Assembly: GCA_041396685.1 (NCBI GenBank)
Contig: JAWKYD010000015.1
Location: 127,302-191,301, forward strand
Direction of reading: 5' to 3'
Length of the DNA stretch: 64,000 nucleotides
From: JAUIAI01 sp041396685
GTDB taxonomy: Bacteria; Pseudomonadota; Gammaproteobacteria; Burkholderiales; Burkholderiaceae_E
Below are positions 1-9,105 of the stretch, in pieces. The position numbers and the translations under genes were made by a program. The notes below the pieces were generated by a model that searched no databases, was not told the DNA's origin, and saw nothing but the letters and a program-made list of their open reading frames with translations. How positions within the stretch are numbered: the first letter of the stretch is position 1; the number at the start of each line of letters is the position of its first letter.

Positions 1-417
1 GATACGCAGGCGGTGCTGGGCAAGGCACGCGTCGCGCGCGAAGGCAAGGACCTGACGCTGGTCAGCTGGAGCAAGGCCGTGTGTTGGTGTGAACAGGCGG
101 CAGAGTTGTTGGCCGCCGATGGCATGTCGGTCGAGGTGATCGACCTGCGCACGATCTGGCCCTGGGATCGCGAGGCCGTGTTGGCATCGGCGCGGCGCAC
201 CGGCCGCATGCTGGTGGTGCACGAGGCGGTGCAGACCGCAGGTTTCGGCGCGGAGGTCGTGGCAACCGTGGTCGAGCGCGTGCCGCCGGGCTCTGTGCGC
301 GTCGGTCGGATTGCGCCGCCGCGTCTGCCGGTCGGTTATTCACCCGGACTCGAAGCCGCGGTGCGCATCGATGGCGAGCGCATCGCCGAACGCGTTCGTG
401 CCTGGATGTCGGCCTGA
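1..417 (+). CDS. 2-oxoacid dehydrogenase E1 beta subunit, C-terminal part (5' truncated by window)
   Basis: The frame is open from base 1 and ends at TGA 415-417, leaving 138 residues. The visible part matches the C-terminal transketolase-like domain of the beta subunit of thiamine-diphosphate E1 enzymes (pyruvate, acetoin or branched-chain 2-oxoacid dehydrogenases): an alternating strand/helix pattern with the family-typical stretches VIDLRTIWPWD and LVVHEAVQTAGFGAEV, then IAPPRLPVGYSP. In the complete enzyme this domain helps form the alpha2beta2 interface and lipoyl-domain docking surface. Substrate cannot be assigned from this fragment. The GTG at 13 is internal, not a start. Confidence 0.85.
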   Translation, partial: DTQAVLGKARVAREGKDLTLVSWSKAVCWCEQAAELLAADGMSVEVIDLRTIWPWDREAVLASARRTGRMLVVHEAVQTAGFGAEVVATVVERVPPGSVRVGRIAPPRLPVGYSPGLEAAVRIDGERIAERVRAWMSA

Positions 418-428
418 ACGCGCGCCTG

Positions 429-1526
429 ATGCAGTCGGCGCTGGAGACCATCGGCGCTACCCGTCGAGAGCGTGTCACCGTTCTGCGCACGCTCGTCGTC
501 GCGTTGGCGGCCGGGGCCGTGTTTGCCGCCTTGAACAGTCCACTGCCCTGGTTGATCGGGCCCTTGCTGGTGACCGCGGGCGCGCGTCTGGCCGGTGTGT
601 CGCTGAGCAGCCCGCATCCGCTGCGCTGCGCCGGGCAATGGGTGATCGGCGCGGCGCTCGGCCTTTATTTCACGCCCACCGTGATGGCGAGTCTGCTGGG
701 ACTCTGGTGGGGGATCGGCTTGGCCGTCGTGATGGCCTGGGCACTGACACTGGGCTTCGGCTGGGTGCTCAGGCGGTGGGGTGGTCTGGATCCGGCCACG
801 GCTTTCTTCGCGGGTGCGGTGGGCAGTGCGACCGAGATGTCGATTCAAGGCGAACGCCATGGTGGTCGCTTCGAACTGATCGCGGCCGTGCACAGCGTGC
901 GTGTGCTGATCGTGGTCGTCGGCCTGCCCTATGCGTACAAGTGGCTGCAGTTGCACGGGTCGGATCCGTACACGGCGTCGCGACTAGACGTTTTCTGGCC
1001 GGGCCTGCTCGCGTTGATCGCGTCGTCGGTCGCGCTTGCCATCTGGCTCGAGCGTTGGTCGGTCCCGAACATCTGGATGATGGCGCCGTTGGCGGTCGCC
1101 GCGACCAGCAGCGCGCTCGATGTCGCCCCGAGCGCGCTGCCGCCGTGGATGGTGATCGCCGGTCAGATTTTCATCGGCATGTCCTTGGGCGTTCGTTTTC
1201 GGCCCGAGTCGATGGCACACATCAGGCGAATCATGCCCTTGGTGGCGCTCAGCACCGTTGTGCTGATCGTGATCGCCGCGGGTGCGGCGACCCTGCTGGC
1301 CTGGTTGATGGGCCTGCCGCCGGCGACCCTGATCCTGGCCACCTCTCCCGGTGGCATCGGCGAGATGAGTCTTACCGCGAAGGTGTTGCAGCTGGGTGTG
1401 CCGGTCGTGACCGCATTCCAGGTTGCGCGCATGATCGCGATGGTATTGACGGTCGCCCCGATCTATCGGACGCTGGTTCGCCTGTGGCCGGCGCGCTGGG
1501 CCACGCCGTTGTCGGAGCTTGGCTGA
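429..1526 (+). CDS. AbrB-family (COG3180) integral membrane protein
   Basis: This is a 365-residue, very hydrophobic protein with about ten predicted membrane segments arranged as two related halves, as in the AbrB family, named after a putative ammonia monooxygenase regulator. Family-like signatures are PWLIGPLLVTAGARL near residue 40 and SPGGIGEMSLTAKVLQLG near residue 300, the second-half counterpart of an A-(P/S)-GG-x-EM motif. The function of this family is not firmly known; transport of a small organic compound is usually assumed. It begins 11 bases after the E1 beta stop and may be co-transcribed with it. Confidence 0.75.
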   Translation: MQSALETIGATRRERVTVLRTLVVALAAGAVFAALNSPLPWLIGPLLVTAGARLAGVSLSSPHPLRCAGQWVIGAALGLYFTPTVMASLLGLWWGIGLAVVMAWALTLGFGWVLRRWGGLDPATAFFAGAVGSATEMSIQGERHGGRFELIAAVHSVRVLIVVVGLPYAYKWLQLHGSDPYTASRLDVFWPGLLALIASSVALAIWLERWSVPNIWMMAPLAVAATSSALDVAPSALPPWMVIAGQIFIGMSLGVRFRPESMAHIRRIMPLVALSTVVLIVIAAGAATLLAWLMGLPPATLILATSPGGIGEMSLTAKVLQLGVPVVTAFQVARMIAMVLTVAPIYRTLVRLWPARWATPLSELG

Positions 1527-1607
1527 CGGAGCTTGCGGTGCCTACTGCGGGATCGAAACGGCGTATCGATCCGTCGGGTCGGTGCGCGGCATGACGAGGA
1601 CACATCA

Positions 1608-2042
1608 ATGACCGAACAATCGAGACCGATCGATGCGTCGGCGCAACTTGCGCTGGCGACTCACTGGCTGGACAGCTTGTTCGCCCCCTGGGTCAGGGAC
1701 CTCGGTCTGCGGGTGCAGTCGATCGATCCGGGCGGCGCTCGTGTGCTTCTGCCGTTTCAGCCGTCGCTGTGTCGTGAAGGCGGCACGATCTGCGGCCAGG
1801 CGCTCATGTCTGCGGCCGATACCTCGATGGTGTTGGCGATCAGTTCGTTGTTCGGTGAATTCCGACCGACCACCACGGTCAGCCTGAACACCTCGTTCCT
1901 GCGCCCCGTGGCCGCCGGCGACGTGACGATCGTCGCGCGGGTGATCAAACCCGGGCGCACGTTGATGTTCGGCGAGATCTCGCTGTCGGGTGCCGACGGC
2001 AAGCTGGCAGCCCATGCGACCACCACCTATGCGATGGTGTGA
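1608..2042 (+). CDS. PaaI-type hotdog-fold thioesterase
   Basis: A 144-residue protein with the hotdog thioesterase pattern: a central helix region EGGTICGQALMSAADTSMV with the conserved Gly-Gly and acidic residue, then the strands TTVSLNTSFLRPV and GDVTIVARVIKPGRTLMFGEI. Such enzymes hydrolyse acyl-CoA thioesters. I chose ATG 1608 because GAGGA lies 8 bases upstream at 1595-1599; the reading frame is open further upstream but that part has no family resemblance. It sits downstream of the AbrB-type gene on the same strand. The actual acyl substrate is unknown. Confidence 0.78.
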   Translation: MTEQSRPIDASAQLALATHWLDSLFAPWVRDLGLRVQSIDPGGARVLLPFQPSLCREGGTICGQALMSAADTSMVLAISSLFGEFRPTTTVSLNTSFLRPVAAGDVTIVARVIKPGRTLMFGEISLSGADGKLAAHATTTYAMV

Positions 2043-2064
2043 GCGCCGCTCGCAAGCGGCAGCG

Positions 2065-2568
2065 TCAGGCGATGTCGGGCCCAGTCGTTCGGCTGGCCTC
2101 GAAGCGGCCGATCGCGCGGTTCTTGCGCACCTGACGCCAGTCGTGCCACTGACCGTGCATGGCCACGTAGACACCGATCGGCAGACATTGCGCCGCAGCC
2201 AGCGCGAAACCCAGATTGAACGCGGCATCGGATTCGTGCACCGAATGCGGCACCATCGCACCGGTCAGCACGATGGTCTTGCCGACGACACGTTCGGCGA
2301 GCACGGCGGCGGTTTCGACCATCGTGTCGGTGCCGTGCACGACCACCAGGCGGTCTTCGGTCACCCGTGTACACGCTTCGGCGACGAGCGCGCGATGCGT
2401 GTCGGTCATGTCGAGACTGTCGATCTGCAGCAGTTCATCGACCGGCAAGCGTGCTTGCGCCGTGGCGAGCAGGTCGGCGACGGCAGTGGTGCCGAAGGTC
2501 AGCTGGCCGGCGACGGGATCGTAGCGTTTGTCGAACGTGCCGCCGGTGGCGAGAATGCGAACGGTCAC
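2065..2568 (-). CDS. Short asparaginase-domain protein
   Basis: A 167-residue protein that carries only the N-terminal domain of the type I/II L-asparaginase fold. The first catalytic threonine lies in ATGGTFDKRYD close to the N-terminus and the second in VVVHGTDTMVETA. The C-terminal domain of full-length asparaginases (about 330 residues) is absent. Stand-alone proteins of this size are common in proteobacteria and their activity is unclear. I chose GTG 2568 because GGAG precedes it by 8 bases and the conserved strand begins right after it; the longer ATG upstream would overlap the divergent patatin gene. Confidence 0.75.
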   Translation of the reverse strand: MTVRILATGGTFDKRYDPVAGQLTFGTTAVADLLATAQARLPVDELLQIDSLDMTDTHRALVAEACTRVTEDRLVVVHGTDTMVETAAVLAERVVGKTIVLTGAMVPHSVHESDAAFNLGFALAAAQCLPIGVYVAMHGQWHDWRQVRKNRAIGRFEASRTTGPDIA

Positions 2569-2582
2569 GGGGATCTCCGGCG

Positions 2583-3485
2583 ATGGTGAACGCGACATTG
2601 TTCCAGAAAGCGGTGTTCGCCGGCGGTGGGCACCGGTGCTGGTGGCAGGCCGGTTGGTGGTTGCGCGTCGCGGCCGAGCAACCCCTTGCACCGACCCGCA
2701 TCGCCGCTGTCTCGGCCGGCGCCGCCACGGCCTGTCTCTTGTATGCGAACACGCCCGAGGTAGCGCTCGAGCATTATCGCAGTGCGATCTTGCCTGGCGC
2801 GCGCAATGCCTACTGGAACCGTGCCTGGCAGCGTGGTCAGCGCGTGTTTCCGCACGAAGGCATCTATCGCCAGGCGTTGCTCACCCTGCTCGGCGGCGAG
2901 GCCTTCGAGCGACTCAAGCGCGATGCGCCGAGCATGCGCGTGCTCTACGCGCTGGCACCACGCGGTGCCGGTGCCATCGGGGGTTTCGCGCTGGGTGTGA
3001 TGGCCTACAACATCGAGAAACACATCTTTCGCTCGCTGCACCCGCGTCTGGGGTCGCGTCTCGGCTTCGAGCCCGTGATCGGTACGCTGCAGGCCTGCGC
3101 CGACGTGCAGACACTGATCGATCTGTTGTTGTCCTCCAGTGCGACGCCGCCGTTCACGCGCCTGCAGAGTCAGGGTGGCCGCGGCATACTCGACGGCGGC
3201 ATGATCGACAATGTACCGGTGATGGCGATCGATGATCCCGGCGAGGCGCGCGACCCGGCCGTTCCCGACACCCTGGTGCTGCTGACGCGGCGCTACGAGC
3301 GTTATCCGGAGCACTTCGTGCACGATGGCCGGGTCTACGTGCAGCCGTCGCGCAGGGTTCCTGTCAGTGGTTGGGACTACACCGTGCCGGCCGCGTACGA
3401 GGCCACCTATCGTCAGGGCCGCGATGACGGCGAGCGTTTTCTGCACTGGCTCGAGGGCCAATCATTCCAACGAGGGACGACATGA
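2583..3485 (+). CDS. Patatin-like phospholipase / acyl hydrolase
   Basis: A 300-residue patatin-fold protein. The oxyanion-hole glycine run GGGHR is at residues 14-18, the nucleophile Ser44 is in AVSAG (a G-x-S-x-G variant with Ala first), and Asp204 of the Ser-Asp dyad lies in DGGMIDNVPV. These are the expected elements for hydrolysis of acyl esters of lipids. No signal peptide is visible. ATG 2583 starts right at the conserved glycine strand. The stop overlaps the start of the next gene (ATGA at 3482-3485), so translation of the two is likely coupled. It is divergent from the asparaginase-domain gene with only 14 bases between starts. Confidence 0.8.
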   Translation: MVNATLFQKAVFAGGGHRCWWQAGWWLRVAAEQPLAPTRIAAVSAGAATACLLYANTPEVALEHYRSAILPGARNAYWNRAWQRGQRVFPHEGIYRQALLTLLGGEAFERLKRDAPSMRVLYALAPRGAGAIGGFALGVMAYNIEKHIFRSLHPRLGSRLGFEPVIGTLQACADVQTLIDLLLSSSATPPFTRLQSQGGRGILDGGMIDNVPVMAIDDPGEARDPAVPDTLVLLTRRYERYPEHFVHDGRVYVQPSRRVPVSGWDYTVPAAYEATYRQGRDDGERFLHWLEGQSFQRGTT

Positions 3486-4255
3486 CGACGACCACTGGCA
3501 AACGACCGCTGGCCTGGGTAACGGGGGGTGCCACCGGCATCGGTTTCGCGGCAGCGCAGGCGCTGGGCCGCGCGGGTTATGCGGTGGCCGTCTCCGGCCG
3601 CCGGCACGACAAGATCGAAGAAGCGCTTTCGATGCTGCGCGCGGATGACATCGAGGCCATCGGTTGCCCGCTCGATGTGGCCGATGCGCAGGCTGTCGCG
3701 ACCGCGGCCGCGCGACTGCAGCGCGAGCGTGGCGCCATCGAAGTGCTGGTCGCGAGTGCCGGCACCAACGTACCCAAGCGCTATTGGCGCGATCTGAAGG
3801 CCGACGATTTCGCGCGCGTCACGCGCATCAATCTGGAAGGTGTGGCCAACGGCGTCTGCGCCGTATTGCCGGGCATGCGTGCGGCCGGTCGTGGCACCAT
3901 CATCGTCGTTTCGTCGTGGGCCGGCTGGCGTTATCTCACGTTCACCGGTGCGGCCTATGGTGCGAGCAAGCAGGCCCTGGGTCCTTTGGTCGAGAGCATC
4001 AACGATCAGGAAGGCAGCCACGGCATTCGCGCCACGATGGTTTGTCCGGGCGAGGTGGCCACGCCGATTCTTCGCGCGCGTCCGAGTCCGCCACCCGAGG
4101 CGGACATCGCGCGCATGCTCAAGCCGGAGGACGTCGGCGATGCGATCGCCTATGTGGCCAAAGCGCCCGCACACGTCTGCATCAACGAGCTGGTGATCAG
4201 CCCGACCTGGAACCGCATATATCTGGGCGCCGACGATCTGGTCCCCGTGCGCTGA
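3482..4255 (+). CDS. Short-chain dehydrogenase/reductase
   Basis: A classical 257-residue SDR. The nucleotide-binding TGGATGIG motif is at residues 14-21, VASAGT replaces the usual NNAG structural strand, a serine pair lies near residue 144, and the catalytic Tyr159-x3-Lys163 is in YGASK. Its NAD(P)-dependent oxidoreductase class is clear but the substrate is not. It overlaps the patatin-like gene by four bases, so the two probably work on related lipid or acyl substrates (inference). The C-terminus ends without an obvious membrane anchor. Confidence 0.85.
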   Translation: MTTTTGKRPLAWVTGGATGIGFAAAQALGRAGYAVAVSGRRHDKIEEALSMLRADDIEAIGCPLDVADAQAVATAAARLQRERGAIEVLVASAGTNVPKRYWRDLKADDFARVTRINLEGVANGVCAVLPGMRAAGRGTIIVVSSWAGWRYLTFTGAAYGASKQALGPLVESINDQEGSHGIRATMVCPGEVATPILRARPSPPPEADIARMLKPEDVGDAIAYVAKAPAHVCINELVISPTWNRIYLGADDLVPVR

Positions 4256-4263
4256 ACGTCGCG

Positions 4264-5547
4264 TCAACCGTCGATGGTGGCGGGAATCGCGCTCGTGATC
4301 AGCGCTTCCCAGTCTTTCGTGTTGCCAGGCCATTCGCGTCGGGGGAGCGCATCGAGCCGGCGCAGGATCTCCGCCAGGTGCCAGGTGGGTGGTTGGCCGA
4401 GGGCCTCGGGCTTGTCGTGCCAGAGCAGCCTGATGGTGTTCTCGGTGACCTCGAAGCGGGCCGCCAGGGCCTCGATGATGGCGCGGTCCTGTCCGGTGTC
4501 GACCGCCTGCTTGAGGCGCCACGCGTGGGCGAGATTGTCGAGCCGCGCCGACCCGGATGCGATTGCCGCCAGATCGAACGCTGGCGCCTGCGGGCTGATC
4601 GCCTGGTCGCGATCGGCGTGTTCGTCGACGGTGCCGAGCGGCGTGTACAGGTCCTCGACGGTGCCGGGATCGATCTGCAGGGTTTCGATGCCGAGCAGGG
4701 TCTCCGCGAGGCTGGCTGCGAAGGCAGGAAGGCGCTCGAGGATGTGCGTGCGCTGGCCGGCGTGGTTCGGTGCGATTCGCAACCAGTTGTAGCAACCCAG
4801 GTGATGTCCGACACCGGCACGCTCGAGGCGTTCGAGCGTCGGTGCATCGAGTGCATCGGCGATGATGCGCATCGCACGCTGTTCGAACAACTCTTCCCGT
4901 TCGTCGATCGAACGCAGCACGCGGCCGTAGAACGGCACGTCGATGACGGCATCACGCAGCGCCTGCCGGCACGCATTCATGAAATCCGGCAGCCGGCTGG
5001 TGCGATCGAACAGACTCGCTGGCGCGCCGGGCTCGAGCCGATGGCGCACGTCGAGATGCCGCCCCCAGTCGTCGCGACGCTTCTCGAGCACGGTCAGCAT
5101 GTCGCCCGCCAGGGTTGCGAACAACAGGTCCAGCGCATGCTCGGGTGATGCCGGGACACGCCGTGCAGCCAACGCACCCTGCGGCAGTTCGCGCTGGTCC
5201 TCGTTCACCAGCCAGTCGATGAGGGCCGCCAGCATACGGTCGCTGAGCAGCGATCGAAAGTCGTACAACATCGCATTGCGATCGACCCCGATCACGCGCA
5301 GATTCAATCCCCAGGCCCGTACCAGCTGCGTGAAAATGGGATTGGTCATCAGCGACAGACGCGAGACCAATGGCAGCAAGACGATGAACAACCGCCACTC
5401 GGACGACGGAGCATGAAACACCACCGCGCGCGGGCTGCGGCAATAGACATCGGCGAGGTGGGCGAATTCCGGGCCTACGCTGCCGACATCGCGTAGTTCA
5501 TCGTCGATGACATGCCGATCGACATGCAGCGCGACACAGGCTTGCAT
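4264..5547 (-). CDS. Hypothetical protein, 427 aa
   Basis: I do not recognise this family. The protein is soluble-looking, rich in Leu, Arg and Asp, largely helical, with no signal peptide, membrane segment or nucleotide-binding loop that I can see. The middle has short charged motifs such as VDRNAMLYDFRSLLSDRM and a Tyr/Trp-containing stretch LGCYNWLRIAPNHAGQ. It is transcribed convergently toward the SDR gene with 8 bases between stops. The ATG at 5547 is the first in the frame; a later ATG before TNPIFTQLV is possible because the first about 65 residues look less constrained. Confidence 0.55.
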   Translation of the reverse strand: MQACVALHVDRHVIDDELRDVGSVGPEFAHLADVYCRSPRAVVFHAPSSEWRLFIVLLPLVSRLSLMTNPIFTQLVRAWGLNLRVIGVDRNAMLYDFRSLLSDRMLAALIDWLVNEDQRELPQGALAARRVPASPEHALDLLFATLAGDMLTVLEKRRDDWGRHLDVRHRLEPGAPASLFDRTSRLPDFMNACRQALRDAVIDVPFYGRVLRSIDEREELFEQRAMRIIADALDAPTLERLERAGVGHHLGCYNWLRIAPNHAGQRTHILERLPAFAASLAETLLGIETLQIDPGTVEDLYTPLGTVDEHADRDQAISPQAPAFDLAAIASGSARLDNLAHAWRLKQAVDTGQDRAIIEALAARFEVTENTIRLLWHDKPEALGQPPTWHLAEILRRLDALPRREWPGNTKDWEALITSAIPATIDG

Positions 5548-5572
5548 GTGATGTAAGCGTCGCGCCGACCGG

Positions 5573-5749
5573 TCAGTCGGAACGCTTTGCGAGAATCAAG
5601 AGCCCGGTGCCAGCCGCAAGAATGGCGCTGGCAATGGCGGCACGCATCGCCGAGCCGCGCAGGAGCGCCTCGGTGACGAACAGGGCGCCGGCCATCAGCA
5701 CGAAACGTGCGGTCGAAGCGGTGCGTTGGGCTGGGGTGGTGTCAGGCAT
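5573..5749 (-). CDS. Small membrane protein, 58 aa
   Basis: A short frame from ATG 5749 to TGA 5573. It has a polar N-terminus (MPDTTPAQRTAS), two hydrophobic segments separated by a short polar turn with Arg-Gly-Ser, and a basic tail ending KRSD. That layout suggests a two-span inner-membrane protein with both ends cytoplasmic. It lies 25 bases upstream of the 427-residue gene on the same strand and could be its operon partner. No family was recognised. Confidence 0.5.
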   Translation of the reverse strand: MPDTTPAQRTASTARFVLMAGALFVTEALLRGSAMRAAIASAILAAGTGLLILAKRSD

Positions 5750-5870
5750 GGATCAACGATAACCCATAAAGCGCTCGTTGCGGGGGAAGCTATCCGCCTG
5801 ACGGTCGTTTTCGGTCGGCTTTTGAGACACGGGCGGCGGCAGTTGTCCGACGATCAGGACGGTTCGTCGG

Positions 5871-6704
5871 CTAGCAGGCTTCTAGATGCAGTCCGGCCAG
5901 ACCCGGCAGACCCTCGATCTCCGTGCGCCAGAACTGGCCCGGGCTCAATGGTTGGGCGTCGGTGATGGTTCCGGTGGTGATGATGTCGCCGGCACAGAGT
6001 GTGGCGCCGTGGCGGCCGAGCTCGTTGATCAGATGGACGACCGCGTGGCAGGGACCGTCCAGCACGTTGGCACCCACCCCGCGGTCGCGGGCATCGGAAT
6101 TGCGACCCTCGAACAGGGTCAGCGACAGGCCGGCCAGAGCGGACACCAACGCCGCCGGCCGGTCGGCGAGGCAGGAAGCGGGAATGCGCGGCCCGATCAG
6201 CAAGCGACCATGCAGTCCTTGTGCCGCGAACGACTGCGCGCCGCTGAAACGCCAGCCGGGGTAAGCGCTCTGCACGATCTCGAAGCCGTGCGCCACCCAT
6301 GCGAGCGAACGCGCCACCGATTCGGCATCGGCGCGTTCAGGCGGCGCCGCCAGGCAAAGGACGATCTCCGGCTCGAGACGCGGTTCCAACAGACCGCGCA
6401 GCCGTACGCGGTGTTGCTCGGCGGCGAGATCGGCGACCGTCGTGTCGTAGATTGGCGCCCAAATCGGGTGATCGACACCGTAGAGCGGCCAGATCGTGCG
6501 ATTGGTGAAGCCGATCTTGTAGCCTCGTCTGCGTTCACCGCGTGACACCCGCCGGCGCGCGATTTCGTTGACGATGGCGGACGCGACGATGGTATCGACG
6601 ATCTCCGACAGCTCGACCGGATCGATCGGCTCGGCGCGGTCGTAGCTGGCCAGCAGGCGGGTGCTGGCATGGTCGATGAAACTCTCGGGCGGCAAGGAGG
6701 TCAT
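5871..6704 (-). CDS. 2-keto-4-pentenoate hydratase family (MhpD / FAH-superfamily)
   Basis: A 277-residue protein resembling 2-hydroxypenta-2,4-dienoate hydratases and related 4-oxalocrotonate decarboxylases of aromatic meta-cleavage pathways. Supporting stretches are GYKIGFTNRT near residue 60, an acidic metal-binding region LEPRLEPEIVLCLA, the mid-region HGFEIVQSAYPGW, and DIITTGTIT with QPLSPGQFWRTEIEGL at the C-terminus. ATG 6704 is preferred; a GTG 14 codons upstream is also in frame. No other aromatic-degradation genes are adjacent, so its pathway is open. Confidence 0.75.
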   Translation of the reverse strand: MTSLPPESFIDHASTRLLASYDRAEPIDPVELSEIVDTIVASAIVNEIARRRVSRGERRRGYKIGFTNRTIWPLYGVDHPIWAPIYDTTVADLAAEQHRVRLRGLLEPRLEPEIVLCLAAPPERADAESVARSLAWVAHGFEIVQSAYPGWRFSGAQSFAAQGLHGRLLIGPRIPASCLADRPAALVSALAGLSLTLFEGRNSDARDRGVGANVLDGPCHAVVHLINELGRHGATLCAGDIITTGTITDAQPLSPGQFWRTEIEGLPGLAGLHLEAC

Positions 6705-7197
6705 GGGCGTTGAAATCAGGAAGCGATATCGATGAGCGTCGCTCACGGCGCGCAGAAAGTGTACGGCGGAAGCGAGTGCACTTATCTGGCGCGAGCCGTC
6801 GTGGCCGCGCCTTCGTGATTTTGTTGGGCGCTTTTACATGCCCGACATGGCAATCTCCCACTACTGTGCTGGCTGCGTGATCGTGTGAGACAATCAAAGG
6901 TTTTCCCTTACGGGTTTTCCGCCATGCGGCAAACCGTCGATGCGGATTTGTCTTTCCGCCTCCAAAGTGGACACCCGAGGGGCGTGGCCGCACGGTCGTG
7001 CGCGCCCTGCTCCACCGAGCGCGCGTATGTCGCAGCCGCTGGTCGTGTCGCGGGCATGAATACGTTCATGTGGCGCAGCGCACTGGCTGGCGCGCCGCCG
7101 CTCGTGGCGACCCTGCGGTCAGGGCCGGCCGCGACCGCCGCTCGTTCCAGGCGCCGGACCGCCTGACACACCGGTTTTTAATCCAGGAGAACCTCAG
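6705..7197. other. Intergenic gap before pckG
   Basis: A 493-base stretch between divergently transcribed genes. The short frames in it have no family resemblance. I see no convincing promoter hexamers or hairpin terminator; it must hold the promoters of both flanking genes. An AGGAG sequence at the right end, about 8 bases before ATG 7198, is the pckG ribosome binding site. Confidence 0.5.
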
Positions 7198-9096
7198 ATG
7201 AACCAAGCACCGGAAGCGGAGCGCCTCGACATCGCCGCCCCGACCTACGTGCGTCATCGGAAGCTGATCGAGTGGGTGGCGTCCGTTGCCGCGCTCACCA
7301 GGCCCGATCGCGTGGTGTGGGCCGATGGCAGCCAGGAAGAATACGACCGGCTCTGTCAGGAGATGGTCGACGCCGGCACGTTGAAGCGCCTGAACCCGAA
7401 GCTGCGTCCGAATTCGTATTTGGCCTGGTCGGACCCCAGCGACGTCGCCCGCGTCGAGGATCGCACGTTCATTTGTACCGATGACGAGGCCGACGCCGGT
7501 CCGACCAACAACTGGGAAGACCCGGCCAAGATGCGTGCCACGCTCAACGGCCTGTTCGAAGGCTGCATGCGCGGGCGCACGATGTATGTCATTCCCTACT
7601 CGATGGGTCCACTAGGGTCGCCGATCGCGCAGATCGGTGTCGAGTTGTCCGATTCGCCGTACGTGGTCGTCAACATGAAGCTGATGACCCGCATGGGCAA
7701 GGCGGTCTACGACGTGCTCGGCGCGGACGGTGAGTTCGTGCCCTGCGTGCATTCGGTCGGTATGCCCCTGGTCGGTGCCGACGGTGGCCGGCGCGACGAT
7801 GTCGCCTGGCCCTGCAACGACACCAAGTACATCGTGCACTATCCGGCCACGCGCGAGATCTGGTCCTTCGGCTCCGGGTATGGCGGCAATGCCCTGCTCG
7901 GCAAGAAGTGCTTCGCCCTGCGCATCGCCTCGACGATGGGTCATGCGCAAGCCGGCCAGGACGGCGTGGGTTGGCTGGCGGAACACATGTTGATTCTGGG
8001 GGTGACCTCCCCCGAGGGCCGCAAGTACCACGTCGCGGCGGCATTTCCGTCGGCCTGCGGCAAGACCAACTTTGCGATGCTGATCCCGCCCAAGGCCTAT
8101 GCCGGCTGGAAGGTGAACACGATCGGCGATGACATCGCCTGGATCAAGCCGCGCATCGACCCGGCCACGGGTCGCACCCGACTGTATGCGATCAACCCCG
8201 AGGCCGGTTATTTCGGCGTCGCCCCCGGCACCAACGAGCACACGAATTTCAACTGCATGGCCTCGCTGCGCGAGAACGTGATCTTTACCAATGTGGCGCT
8301 CACCGACGACGGCGACGTCTGGTGGGAAGGTATGAGCGATGCGCCGGCGCACTGTCTCGATTGGCAGGGGCGCGACTGGACTCCGGAAATCGGCCGCGAG
8401 CAAAAGCGCAAGGCCGCGCATCCGAACGCCCGCTTCACGGTCGCGGCCGATCAGAACCCGGCCATCGATGCCGACTGGGACAACCCGGCGGGTGTGGCGA
8501 TCGACGCGTTCGTGTTCGGTGGGCGCCGGTCCAATACCGTGCCGCTGGTGACCGAGTCGCGCAGCTGGGCCGAGGGCGTGTACATGGCCGCCACGATGGG
8601 CTCGGAGACGACGGCCGCTGCCGCCGGCAAGCAGGGTGTGGTGCGCCGCGATCCGTTCGCGATGTTGCCGTTCTGCGGCTACAACATGGGTGACTACTTC
8701 GCCCACTGGCTCAGCCTCGGCGAGAAGCTGGCGCAGCAGGACGCCGCATTGCCGCGCATCTTTTGCGTGAACTGGTTCCGCACGGACGAGAATGGCAAGT
8801 TCGTCTGGCCCGGGTTCGGTGACAACATGCGGGTGCTGAAATGGATGTTGGAGCGCATCGAGGGGTCTGGCCAGGGTAAGGAGCACGTGCTGGGCACGAC
8901 TCCCGGCTTTGAGGACATCGATTGGACGGGCCTCGATTTCTCGCGTGAACAGTATGAGACGATCACCTCGATCGACGTCGGTGCCTGGACGCAGGAACTC
9001 GCATCGCATGCCGAGTTGTTCAAGCAACTCCATGCGCGTCTGCCCGCCGTGCTTGCGGGTATTCGCAACGATCTCAGCCAACGCCTGGCTGCCTGA
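7198..9096 (+). CDS. pckG: Phosphoenolpyruvate carboxykinase, GTP-dependent
   Basis: A 632-residue enzyme converting oxaloacetate and GTP to PEP, GDP and CO2, the first committed gluconeogenic step, cytosolic. The kinase-1a P-loop FPSACGKTN is at residues 283-291 with the reactive Cys287 typical of the GTP class, followed by the kinase-2 region NTIGDDIAWIK. The substrate-binding stretch YGGNALLGKKCFALRIAS and the C-terminal guanine-site region NWFRTDENGKFVWPGFGDN are present. Length fits the GTP family, not the roughly 530-residue ATP family. A good AGGAGA ribosome site precedes the ATG. Confidence 0.95.
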   Translation: MNQAPEAERLDIAAPTYVRHRKLIEWVASVAALTRPDRVVWADGSQEEYDRLCQEMVDAGTLKRLNPKLRPNSYLAWSDPSDVARVEDRTFICTDDEADAGPTNNWEDPAKMRATLNGLFEGCMRGRTMYVIPYSMGPLGSPIAQIGVELSDSPYVVVNMKLMTRMGKAVYDVLGADGEFVPCVHSVGMPLVGADGGRRDDVAWPCNDTKYIVHYPATREIWSFGSGYGGNALLGKKCFALRIASTMGHAQAGQDGVGWLAEHMLILGVTSPEGRKYHVAAAFPSACGKTNFAMLIPPKAYAGWKVNTIGDDIAWIKPRIDPATGRTRLYAINPEAGYFGVAPGTNEHTNFNCMASLRENVIFTNVALTDDGDVWWEGMSDAPAHCLDWQGRDWTPEIGREQKRKAAHPNARFTVAADQNPAIDADWDNPAGVAIDAFVFGGRRSNTVPLVTESRSWAEGVYMAATMGSETTAAAAGKQGVVRRDPFAMLPFCGYNMGDYFAHWLSLGEKLAQQDAALPRIFCVNWFRTDENGKFVWPGFGDNMRVLKWMLERIEGSGQGKEHVLGTTPGFEDIDWTGLDFSREQYETITSIDVGAWTQELASHAELFKQLHARLPAVLAGIRNDLSQRLAA

Positions 9097-9105
9097 GGCC
9101 ACGTT

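Noticed and set aside
311..1594. 427-codon frame overlapping the AbrB-type gene
   Set aside because: Arg/Ala-rich low-complexity translation in an alternative frame; the 429-1526 frame has clear membrane segments and family motifs.
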